Part shown: positions 34,701 through 45,508 of the stretch, in pieces
Position numbering within the stretch: the stretch's first letter is position 1
Layout of the letters: the number at the start of each line of letters is the position of its first letter
Origin: Cyathus striatus
Taxonomy: Eukaryota; Basidiomycota; Agaricomycetes; Agaricales; Nidulariaceae
Reading direction: 5' to 3'
Assembly (NCBI GenBank): GCA_025738555.1
Contig: JAOVFP010000011.1
Span: forward strand, 3,844,001-3,908,000
Length of the DNA stretch: 64,000 bases
Position numbers and translations under genes: made by a program
Notes under the pieces: generated by a model
Told to the model about the DNA's origin: nothing
Seen by the model: the letters and a program-made list of their open reading frames with translations, nothing else
The model's database searches: none

Positions 34701-35607
34701 ACCTGATGTCGTGCCGTCTGACACAAGCCATTCTAACTCGCAGTTTCTGTAAGAAAGAGTTAGTATTCACACAAAAGAGAAGACAGTCTAGCAGAACACT
34801 CACATATTATAGACTATGCCAGAACATCTCAGCGCACTTGTCCCCTCATACCATCTTCATAGCGAACGGCCTCAACGTCCCTGTTACCCAAACCTCATTC
34901 TGATACTAGGAGGATACGTACCTGAGAGGAGCGAGATCTCGCGAGAATCTTAAGTATTCTTCGTCCCAAGATTCATCTCGAGTCGCATGCCGGGTGGGCC
35001 TTTTGAGATATCGATTAGCACAGTATAGTTGTAACAAGTAGCTGACAGACCGTTTGATCTCAAAGCATACGATAAACAGCATTAAGCAGAGTATGTCATT
35101 AGATGAGGGGCTGCACTTGAGCTTGAGCTTCAAGTGAGATTCAAACGAGAAGCGCGCTGGCATTGGCAAGCGGAGCCTATTGCCAAACATGGCCAATAAA
35201 CGCGTGCATGTGACAAGTTAAAATCATGTGTGTATCTTATTGATACTTATCTGAATATCAATGTGTGCGCCGAACAACATCCGAAATGTTTGTGCTGCGC
35301 ATTAAAAGTGCATTTTGACCGTCATACCGCACACTTCACGCCGCTTTAAATATATATGTAAGTAGTCTTCACATTTTATCTTGTAATAGTCGACTGGTCA
35401 ATTAATCATCAAATCTCGAGGACGCATCAAGACCCACTCCAGACAAGTTCAGATATAAACACCCCTGCTCTATGTCAGACTACTAAGTATAGGAATGTCT
35501 GAGTTGGTACACCATAGTTATTTATATACGGTGAAGCTTGAACAACACTGATGGTACATAAATAATAGAAATCAGACGTGATCTAGTAGTACATCTAATA
35601 GAGGCCA
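34701..35607. other. Spacer between P450-4 relic and P450-5
   Basis: The right half (35330-35607) is the 3' flank of P450-5 that is duplicated at 28881-29259. The left half shows no recognisable gene or P450 exon. Confidence 0.5.
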
Positions 35608-37700
35608 TTATCGGCGCCTTCGAAACATAACCTTCGCCTCTGTGTTAGGAATAATATGCTGCTGGAACCATATATTTTCCGGACGTATCCTAGTTGGTAG
35701 CTTCACGTCAAAATTTAGCAGGATGTAAGTCAACATCGCCTTTAGCTCGTTGGTGGCAAAGAATCTTCCTGGACTATTTTTATGTACCTGTTAGCTTAAC
35801 TTTCAATAAAATAAAGACTAGTACACACCATGCATGACGCCCATTTCCAAAAGCGATGTAGTTGAGTGAGAGGGAGACCATTTGGTGTTTGGCAGACTCT
35901 TCGTCTGAGCTGGCATCGTACATGTCTGAGAACCGGAAGGGACTGAATTCGTCTGGGTGATTGTACAGTTTCTACAATAAAAATGGTGAGTATCTCGCAG
36001 ACATTGGTGGAAAAGACGATATCTACTTCGTCGCGGTGCATGGCATAAATAGGAACACCAACGGAGGTCTTTGCAGGGATATATAGGCCATTAGAAAATG
36101 TAAAACCTTTGGCAGTTTGCCGATGCATACTCCCTAGGTTCGGTTCCATTAGCTCTTCAAGTTAGCTCTGATAGGAAGTGATAGCATTACAAACGTCGAT
36201 GCCAGCGAGTCTCGTTGACTCCTTGATAAAACTATCCACCTTTATCATCTTTCCCACCGCTGCCTTCGTCCACCCGTATTCGTCGATCGCCGTTCTGACT
36301 TCCTTTCGCAATTCTGGAACACATTCGGGGTGTATTGCGAGATCATATAGAACATGTGTAAAACTCTTACCCCATATTTAAAATGAATTTTGAAGATCTC
36401 TGGATAACTAGACATACCATAGATGTAGAATGAATTGCGGCGAAGTTGGTAATTAGTATCCTCATGCTGATATCGTGGGCTAAGCGTTCACTAGATTGGT
36501 ATCCTTTGACGCCTTCCAAGCACCAGCTGATCATATCATTCTATCCCGTAATTTCTATCATTAATGTATCTATACGCCTTTAAAATGATGCACGCACCGG
36601 TTGTTCTGCATAATTCGGACCTAATTCCTCAATTTTGGCGATACGATCTTTGACAAGATGCCCTATATGCCTTTCCGCCTCCCGGAGCTGATGTGGCAGC
36701 TTTGTAAACAGTCGCGAAAGAGTTCTATTGTTGCTCCAGAAATCATAAGGGAGGTAGAGGTGATAACACTTACGGACGAAGAAACTTAGGGAAGAAACTG
36801 AGTAGCTGAGTTGCAATCACTACATCGCGTGTAAAATTTTGTTGTAGGTCCATGTAATCTGGATCTCGGCCTGGAATGATGATAAGTAACCATTGGATCA
36901 TGTAAGAAGATGAAGCCCGCGTACAAAGAGGTAATCCCACAAATAGTCTGTTACTACTCCGCGCAACCGTCTTCAAAGCTGTCTCAAAAGCGACAACCTC
37001 GGTCCATTCTGCTTGAAGTTTAGTACAAACAGATGCCTTTAATGAATCACTTGCCATTCTCTTTCGCTGGAATCAAATCCGTGAGAGCAGTTACAATCTC
37101 GTCCATGGTATCTGCATAACGGCTGGTAAAGTGGCGTGTTACCTGTGCACGGAAGGATTCAATGTGATATTGATATGGCTCCTGTAGTAGCTGGGGGCCA
37201 AATATGATATCTTTCTGGATTCGACGTTAAGCCATGAAATATTGGATACAGAATGTGGGTACCTCGTCAACGGCTTGCTCAAAAGATAGCTGGTCGTCTT
37301 TTGCTCTTCTGATGTCATCCACCATTTGAGCCTCTGATACAAGGACTACCCATTTCCCCAATGTCGCTACTTTAAAGGGTTGTCCACCGTACTGAGAATA
37401 ATCGATGCTAGTTAAAACTTGCATGTAACGTGTAATACTACATACTTTTTTGTATCCTTCCAAAACAAGCCCTTTTGCATTAAACACATGCTGTATAGCT
37501 GTAATATAAGAAGTGAGGACACCAGAGTAGCCAATTGTTGGAATGGTATGCAACTATAATCATGAGTCATTAGGACATTGAACACGAGCTACTGTGGAAT
37601 GAAATACCGGAGAGTTCAGAGCCTTTATATGTAGCCTGATAAAATGCAATGCAGTAAGGATACCAATCCCAACAGCTGCAAGGGCTGTTGTATCTTCCAT
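35608..37700 (-). CDS. P450-5: cytochrome P450, ent-kaurene-oxidase-like, intact
   Basis: About 510 residues in 12 exons, start MEDTTALAAVG at 37700 followed by a hydrophobic anchor, end FRRRR at 35608. The features are: LHTIPTIGYSGVLTSY in exon 2, the I-helix NFAAIHSTSM, E-S-T-R in the K-helix, FSPFRF as PERF-like segment, and FGNGRHACPGRFF as haem loop (Asn where most copies have His). All junctions keep frame; intron 4 has a GC donor (G|GCAAGT). It is the parent type of the dead P450-3. It forms with P450-6 a head-to-tail pair that was duplicated as a unit. Substrate unknown; terpenoid oxidation inferred. Confidence 0.92.
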
Positions 37701-38276
37701 GATATTGGTACCTTTGGGTCAGGCTTCCGCCAGGTAGTATGATACAATGTTCTAATTCGCCGTAGTGAACCTGGGAAGAAGTAGATATGGCCCTGTGTGG
37801 AGCCCGTCTAGCTGTATCCTACTCAATTTATAGTGGCTACGACATACCAGTCCGAGCAATGTAAAGAATAGGGGCTGTCGAATTATATCGGATTAATCCA
37901 TAATAAACCATTCCGTAGAGATCGTGGTTACCTTACTTCTTATTTTGCCATGGTTGTTTTGGAACTCGGTTGACTAGGTATGTTTCCATGGCTCTAACCT
38001 CGAGAAAGCCAGCGAAAGTCGGGCGATAGTGCCAGCGCAAAAGGAGATTATTGACATAAGGGTGAGATGAATAATGTTGAGGGCAGCACTAATCAATGAT
38101 GAATACCAATTACAGCAGTCGCGCCACCGCCGCTGTAATCGATAGTACAGTACGACCCTGGTACAACCTCCCAAAGCGATTGTAGTCTGTGAACAACACA
38201 TGGATATTCGCGAGTACTTACTACTTTGATCAGACCTCGTGAGCTATCATATCTATGCTAAGTGTAGTATAGGAAT
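37701..38276. promoter_or_regulatory. Upstream region of P450-5, conserved in the dead duplicate
   Basis: The first 165 bp upstream of the start codon match 32955-33115 in front of P450-3, which marks this as the proximal promoter copied with the gene. It includes actcaatttatagtgg (37822-37837 on the given strand), a place where a TATA-like word could lie. No specific factor site can be named. Confidence 0.45.
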
Positions 38277-39372
38277 GGATGCCTTACCGCAGCGTTTAGA
38301 ACTTCAAACTACTTTTCCAGATCTTAAGCGAGTGGCGTTCGGCAAAAGTAGCTTTTTGTTTCCAAGCCGTAGGACGCATGTACATACAGATAATAAACAA
38401 TTCTTACAGAAATAGTGACAGCTCAATGACAGTGTCCCTAAATAGTCCCTGACCTTATCAAAATCTAAGCAACATGGATATGTGTATGTGATGACTGAAC
38501 AGCGGAACTCTGAGGCTAGGGAATAAGATTCATTCACTGAGAAACATTAGACAAAGAGTAACATACATATCGACGGAAATAACTGTCCTGCTGCAGTTTT
38601 GCAAAGGTGGAAGTGGAATTGAACTGTCCCATGAAGGGACATTTCCATACTCGACAGAGTTGCCATGATGCGGTTGGGTAATGTGTAAGTGGGACATATA
38701 TATATAGAGCGCGGATTGTCTAAAAGATTGTAAGAAGGATTGCAGGAGTAGAAAGATGGTGGCTCACTTACAATTCCAGTGTCGTTTATGCCACTTCAAC
38801 GTGTCTACAAAGTGTCTACTATCCGCTAATATCTCCTATATTTCGTTAGTTTCTTCAATATATATTCTTGTGGATGTCGACTAAGTGGTCACCTGCAATG
38901 ATAACATGCAATGACCCTTCAGTGGAGTGAAAACTTCAATTATTTGGGCCCTGTTGAACATAAACTGTTACCCACCAAATGTAGCAGAGAATACTACAAG
39001 AAATCGAGCGAAAGAGAGTGCTTTGATATGAGTGTAAGCGCAGCACATAAATTGCAGTGCATGCATAGGCCTGCAAGCAAGGTTAGATAACGACAAGCAG
39101 ATAAAGAGATGAGGAAGTACCCTGAAGGTTGGAAGGGTTAGTTGACATTGAGCATTGAACTAGCCTGAAAAGATGTTTGGAACGAGCATTTGGAGCTGGA
39201 AGGGGGGGTGGTAGGCCTCTTCCAGATGCAAAATCTGGAAGGGGGTCATATTCAATCTCAGCTGTCAACTAAGACGGATTTAGTAGCCGGCAGAGTGGCA
39301 GATCTCATTCTCATCTCGCTTAAGGCATCTGGAAATTTATTCTGAAGTTCCAAACGCTGCGGTAAGGCATCC
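38277..39372. mobile_element. TIR element (family 1, copy 2) behind P450-6, with paralogous empty site
   Basis: The ends GGATGCCTTACCGCAGCG and the inverted CGCTGCGGTAAGGCATCC match, with inverted similarity over about 60 bp. AAT flanks both sides (38274-38276 and 39373-39375). The corresponding flank of the dead P450-4 reads tataggaatgtcgcg near 33940 without the element, which confirms borders and TSD. 1096 bp, no transposase. Internal words (gagtggcg, cctcttccagat) are shared with 15889-16625. Confidence 0.88.
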
Positions 39373-39493
39373 AATGTCGTGTAAGGAGGAAACACACAGT
39401 AAGCAGTGAGACCAGGTCTAAAGTTCTAAGATACGGAGAACTATGGAAATCAAACACGCCAATGTAGTATAGTATTAATAATTATATATACCC

Positions 39494-41574
39494 TCAACAA
39501 CGCTTTCTAAACATAACCTTCGCCTTCGTATTAGGAATCATGTGCTGCTGGAACCACGTATTAGACGGACGTATCCCAGTGGGTAGCTTCACGTCGTAAT
39601 GTAACACGATGTATGCCAACATCGCCTTTAGTTCGTTAACGGCGAAGAATCGACCTGGACTAACAATTCCAGTCGTGTTAACTTCATATATGGCGTAAAG
39701 AAGTTAATGCATACATACCACGCATGGCGCCCATGTCCGAAAACTATATAGTCATGTGAAAGAGATACCATTTGATGCTTCGCTGATTCCCCATCCGAAC
39801 CAGCATCGTTCAATTCAGAGAATCGGAAGGGATCAAATTCTTCCGGGTTAATGTACAAGTTCTACAATTCAAACGTATCAATTTATAGCACATGGTTGAT
39901 GAAAGAAGGCGAGGTACTTCATCACGGTGCATTGCGTAGACGGGAACACCAATTGAAGTTCTGGCGGGAACGAATAGGCCATTAGAGAACATAAAACCTT
40001 TACTAGCTGTTTTCCGATGCATACTCCCTGTCGTTCATTAGCTTTTCGAGATAACACGGGAGTAGGAAATGGAATAGTACAAGCGTCAACCCCAGCGAGT
40101 CTCGCTGACTCCCTGATAAAACTATCGATCTTCAGCATCTTCCCCGTCGCTTCCTTTGTCCACCCACTTTCAGCTATCACCGCCTCGACCTCTCTTCTCA
40201 TCTCCGGAACACAATCTAGGTGAATAGCGAGATCGTATAAGACGTGCGTGAATCCCTTTTTCGCGTTTTAAATTCGAATGTCCAAGATTTCTGGGAAACA
40301 AATAGGCGCACCATTGACGTAGTATGATTCGCAGCAAAATTGATAGCTAATATCCTCATACTCAGATCGCGGCCTGAGCGCTGGTAGCCTTTGGCTTCTT
40401 CCAAGCACCAGTTTATCATATCATCCTATCCCGTATTAATATCGTGAGTGCATATAAATAACCCGAGATCAGCGTACGCACGGGCTGGTCTGCATAACTA
40501 GGACCTAATTCCTCAATTTTGGCAATGCGATCCTCAATAAGAGGCCCTATATGCCTTTCAGCGCGTCGGAGCTGACGAGGAACTTTGGTGAACCGCGCAA
40601 GGGAACTACGATTGAAGTTCTAATCAAATATGGAGTAGCAGGAACAACAACACTCACGGCCGAAGAAACTTGGGAAAGATGCTCAGTAGCTGGGCTGCTA
40701 TGAACACGTCAAATGTGAAATTCTGCTGTAGGTCCATGAAATCTGGATCTCGACCTGGGATAATATTAGGTACTCTTCCGCGCAAGAAAGAAAATCCGCG
40801 TACACAGAGGTAACCCCACAAACAATCTGTTACTAGTTCTCACAACTGTCTTCAAAATAGTTTCAAACGCAACAACTTCAGTCCATTCTACTTGAAGTTT
40901 AGCATCAACAGAAGCTCCGTGGAATTACTACTTGCCATCCTCCTTCGTAGGAATCAGATCCGTGAGAGCAGATGCAATCTCGTCTTTGATATCTGAAAAA
41001 CGGCTCGCTAAGTGACGAGTCAATTGTCTGCGAACTGCTTCTATATGATATGGATGCTGTAAGAGCTGCGGGCCAAATATGACATTTAGTTGGACGGCCT
41101 GTAATTGAAGTTAAACTGTGCAAACTTGGAGTAGACTGTGACTCGTACCTCGGCAACTCCGTCGTCAAAAGACAATTGGTCATCCTTAGCTCTTCTAATC
41201 TCATCCACCATTTGAGCTCCTGACACAAGAACCACCCATTTTCCCCATGTCGCGATTTTGAAAGGCTCCCCTCCGTACTAGGCTAAGTTAGTGACAGTCA
41301 AAATAATGTAACGATAAGTATCCACCTTTTTATACCCTGCTAATATTAATCCCTTGGCATCGAACACATACTGTATCGCTGTTATGTACGAAGTAAGAAC
41401 ACCGGAGTAACCGATGGTAGGAATGCTATGCAACTGTGGTCGTTAGAACGTAGAACAGAGATTTTAAAAATGACTTACAGGAGATTTCAGAGCATCTATA
41501 TAAAGTCTAAGAAGATAAAGAGCGGTCAGGAAACCGAGTCCAATGGATACGAGATGCGTTGTAGAGTCTTCCAT
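39494..41574 (-). CDS. P450-6: cytochrome P450, ent-kaurene-oxidase-like, intact
   Basis: About 505 residues in 12 exons, start MEDSTTHLVSIG at 41574, end FRKRC at 39494, all junctions in frame. The I-helix reads NFAANHTTSM (Asn where the sister copies have Ile), the K-helix E-S-A-R, the PERF-like segment FDPFRF, and the haem loop FGHGRHACPGRFF. Intron 4 has a GC donor. It is about as diverged from P450-5 as tandem duplicates that have had time to specialise. Its 3' flank carries a TIR element. P450-4 is a dead copy of this type. Role: probable oxidation of a hydrophobic terpenoid at the ER; substrate not predictable. Confidence 0.92.
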
Positions 41575-42424
41575 AAACCGGTATGTAGGGCGTCACGGTT
41601 ATCAGTCCGAGGCTTCTGGTCTTGCAGGGTCCCCAGCTTATAATGGTTACTATGCGATGATAGACAATGCTAATGCTATATAGTATAAGGAAGTTAAGTT
41701 GGAGTTGCGAGGATTTCGATGGGTAGTGGCAGTCTGACTGAGTTTGACAGTGATACTGGCCAACGTTGCTAACGTTCAGTAGTATGACGTTGACCTTGAG
41801 GTACTGCTTCCATCAAATGGAATCAAGCTCCGATAGCGGCTCTTAAAATAGCGAGCCCCTAGGTTTCATTTCCTTGCGTTCTACGTCAGTAGATTCGTTG
41901 TTGCGTTTTTAAGCAGTAATAAGAAGCTCCATAGTATAGAGTTTGAAAGGATCTCCTATTCAACCTGGATGATATCACTGGATTTTAATATCATAGAAAT
42001 AGAGAGCAGTACCCTGTCGATATTATATGTAGGTGCTCGCAGCAGTTGAAATGTTGAAACGTTGATCATGTTGGATGTGAGATTGATGTGAAAGGCAAGC
42101 GTCGTCATGAATTGGTCATGAAAGGCACTAGCAGCAGCCGGCTGGTCCGTGGGATTCCGTTGGGGACGGGCCACGCGGTCACGCGCGCTTAAGATATTCT
42201 CCTGAAAAGGGAATCTTGAAAGTTAACGTGCTCATTGCGAGCCCATCTGACTCTCACTTGGATTTCACTCTGTGCTCCATAACTCTTGCAGCTTGGTTCC
42301 AATCCATCAAGAATAATTTGCGTCAGCTGAGGTATAGGCGATCTACTTAACTTTAAGGGCAGTATGTAACACACATGGACATCAAATGGACTCTTCTACT
42401 GGCGGCCGTTATAAGTTGGACTGT
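41575..42424. other. Intergenic between P450-6 and P450-7
   Basis: Upstream region of P450-6, then sequence without a recognisable gene. No paired repeats found. Confidence 0.4.
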
Positions 42425-42867
42425 TTACTGCCGCTTTCTGAACATAACCGTTGCCTTCTGGTTGGGTATTAGGTATTGCTCAAACCACCAATTGACCGGC
42501 CGCTGAATAGTAGGCAGTTTCACCGTTCACATCATAGTTTAATATCAAGTAAGCCGTCAATGCCTTCAGTTCTTTAACGGCGAAGAATCTTCCAGGACTA
42601 CAGAGTAACTGTAATCAGAACCAATCTCCGAGAAATGATAACGACGACCAACCATGCATGACGTCCGTACCCAAACGCGATGTAATCTGGAGGAAGGGGG
42701 GGCATCTGGTATTTCTGATCATTCTCGTCTTCGCCGCTCGTTTTTAAAAACCTGAAGGCGTCGAAATCCTTGTTACCAGGATATATTTTCTACAATACTG
42801 TTAGAAATTTCATTATTAAGAAGGCTCTAAGGAACGTACCTCGTACTCTGATGAATATGCTCTCCAT
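42425..42867 (-). pseudogene. P450-7: internally deleted inverted copy of P450-10
   Basis: Starts like P450-10: the upstream words gaagctatata, tcagacg/acacggctt and ATGGA(A/G)AGCAT are shared, and the ATG is at 42867. After about 30 bp of exon 1 it is fused to the very end of exon 10, then continues through intron 10 into exon 11 (KIYPGNKDFDAFRF, haem loop FGYGRHAC) and exon 12. Exon 12 carries a short insertion of about 7 bp after NYDV that breaks the frame; the end again matches P450-10. Exons 2-9 are missing, so no enzyme can be made. It lies about 19 kb from its parent and in opposite orientation. Confidence 0.85.
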
Positions 42868-43956
42868 TGCACCAGAAGAAGCCGTGTCTGATCTATCACT
42901 GAAAGATAGAGATGCTACAGTTATATAGCTTCGAGTACATATATCCGTGTGTAGAGTTCCACCCTTCCGATAGGGTTCTCAGTCCCCTGGACGCTTACCT
43001 AGTCGAGACCACGTGTTATAATCAACTCCTATCGACAGATATACTAAGGGTTAAAGTACAGACTCTTCGAAATCTTTTTATAACAGTAAGGTATCAGGAA
43101 TATATAGTACTCACATATTTCATTGATACCCAGAGCCCAAGCGCAGGACCCTATTACAATGGAACCATCAATCCAGCGATAAGTTGTGACTCGATAGAAG
43201 TACTGCACGATCTTGACACACCAAGTACAATAAAATGGTCGAGTTATTAATAGACAAGCTTTGAGATCGCTGCGGAGAACGCAACAGTAGAGCCAACGAA
43301 AATGGGAAAGAATGATGAGACGTAATGTAAACTAAAAGGCCAATCAAAGGTTCATACCCATGCTTTTCGGCCTACGTCATACAAGTACGCGGGATTTGAT
43401 TCTGACTCCAGTTGGTTATAAGGATTCTGGTTACCTCGGACGACTAACTCGAATACATATCGAACTTTTCCTATAAACTCTTCCGATTCTTTTCCTGAAA
43501 GTAAAGCAACCACTGGACAAGGCACATCAAGTAGTATCAGAAAGATATAGTGCTCACATAGTAGTTTACTGATGATTCCATGACAGATGGCGTGGGCATA
43601 ATGATTACTGCATGGTATCGATGCGCGGCGCACACACTTGTCAGAAATGTTGCGACAAGATATATAGATCACCTTTACCTAGGACCAACCTGACTGAAGG
43701 TCGTGACCGAGAGTAAGGTGGCTTCAATATTTAAATGACACAGAGATCATCGCTTTGAAGAACATCGCAATTTGTCGTTCCTTAAGGTGTTCTATAGATG
43801 CAGACATATTCCCAATAAAAGTTCTGCAGATATACAAAGGTATGTATGATCCCTAATATGCAGCCTGGGAGGCAATGTTCTGCATAATCGAAGAACCAGA
43901 AGACCTATAACCAGACCGAAAGTCAATCTCTTTCCTCAATAAAGTATTAACAAAAT
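42868..43956. other. Upstream copy of P450-10 promoter, then possible hydrolase fragments
   Basis: 42868 to about 43010 is an inverted copy of the region in front of P450-10 (shared cctatcggaag, tacacac/ttacacat and gaagctatata). Further on, two short minus-strand pieces (near 43090-43125 and 43520-43555) resemble the donor region of the first intron of the alpha/beta-hydrolase at 54682-56105 (gtgag..tatatctttctg). The frame 43352-43672 continues with KESEEFIGKVRYVFEL, which could be a decayed second exon of such a hydrolase. This last point is weak. Confidence 0.35.
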
Positions 43957-44815
43957 TTACGTTCCAATCCTCTCTGCTCCAGCAACAAGCATTTCCCTAC
44001 ACGCCTCCCACGTCCTCACACCCCCACTCGCCTTCACTTTAACTACGTTCTCCCCTTTGTACGCAACGGTCTTTCTCATAAGTCGCACATCTTCAACAGT
44101 AGCCCCGCCTCCATTAAACCCGGTAGAAGTTTTGACGAACGTAGCGCCTGCTTCAGCTGCAATATAACAAGCGGCAATCTTCTCTTGTTGAGTAAGCAGA
44201 GAAGTTTCGATGATCACTTTCACAGGAACAGAGGACGCCGCAGAGATCGTCAAGTGGAGATCGTGAAATACGAATGCGTAGCCTTTGGAATTGAGGTACC
44301 CGACCGGGATGACAGTGTCGATCTCTGAGGCGCCGTCTTGGACAGCTTGTTTGGTTTCACTTCGGATAAGATAAGGATAGACGCTGATATAAGTCTTCAG
44401 AATAACTCACAAAGCCTTAGCTTCAGCCGACATAGCTCCCAGAGGGAATCCCACCACACTGCAAGCGATTGTTTTCGATCCTTGTAAATGAGAAGAAACA
44501 CGTTTGACATGTGAACTGTTGACGCAGCACGACTACGCGTTTTAGCTCTTCTTTGTCCTGTTATTCAATATCGTAACTCACTTTGAATCCAAACATTATT
44601 GCCTCGTCACATAGCTTATCAATCTGTTCCAGGGTTGCATCAGGTTTGAGCAACGTATGATCAATGACCAGTGGGAACTTGGGATCTTCAGGAGATGTAA
44701 TCGATGCGAAAGGTCCAACTTGGGAATCAGAGTCAAGCACTGAGAGAACTTCATCTACTTTCGCATTTATAAGGGAAATCCATTCTTCGTTTGTTCTTGG
44801 GGACATGGGGGACAT
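43957..44815 (-). CDS. deoC: Deoxyribose-phosphate aldolase
   Basis: Cleaves 2-deoxyribose 5-phosphate to glyceraldehyde 3-phosphate and acetaldehyde in deoxynucleoside breakdown; cytosolic, class I aldolase. Three exons (44815-44582, 44532-44411, 44359-43957) give 252 residues, a normal DeoC length. Visible active-site segments: ASEIDTVIP (Asp of the proton relay), FVKTSTGF (Schiff-base lysine) and VKASGGVRT (second lysine). The N-terminal IDHTLLKPDAT and the SCCVNSSHV strand after the first intron are typical. The start at 44815 (MSPMSPRT) is chosen; an internal Met three residues on is possible. All splice junctions keep frame. A housekeeping-type enzyme with no obvious link to the P450s. 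Confidence 0.95.
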
Positions 44816-45508
44816 GAGCAGGGGAGGAGAGCATTCGATATCGCCATGTGACGGTTCCTAGTTAGTTGCACGTATTGTTGTTTGTGCGCGGACTCCGCCG
44901 CGGAGGTATTGGTAAATAATTGCATGCGGCAAGTTGGTTACAACTCCGAGTCCGCGCTATCACACGATTATTACAACCAAATCACAACTATACGGCGATA
45001 AGGCGAGTGTTGTATTTGCTTTTTGGAACTTTCATATTCACAGTGGTGCTCGAGTTCGATGATTAAAGCTAAGGTACTTATCGGAATGTATTGGGATCCA
45101 TTGAGATACATCTGTTATCAATTAAGATGTCCCTAGTAGTCGCCGAAGCTGGAAATTACACAAAAGCTCCCAATGGAGTGTCGTACATATTATGATTTGT
45201 AAGTACTCTTATGAGAAAGAATAAGCCTTTAAACACTCATCCAATGACATTTCGTAGATATCCTGTACATACATACGCTTGATATCCGGATCTTTGTCAT
45301 ATCTATGATGCGCCGGAAAGAGCTTGCCGCTGGGAGCCACCACGATCCCTGCAGCAACAGTTTCACACTGACACTGAAGTCCAAGATGCATAGCATACTC
45401 ACGTACACGGGATATCACCTCGTGTGCCAAATGAACGTGTTCGGATGTGCTGCACGTGTATATAAGAACCAAAGAATCCAAATATTGAGGAGCATCGACA
45501 TTCCCAGA
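44816..45508. other. Intergenic; unidentified minus-strand frame at its right end
   Basis: A 109-residue open frame (45209-45538, minus) overlaps the first bases of the questin-oxidase-like gene. Its end (AAGIVVAPSGKLFPAHHRYD, then KRMYVQDIYEMSLDECL) reads like real protein, but I could not identify the family or assemble other exons. Possibly the 3' remnant of a lost gene. Confidence 0.3.
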
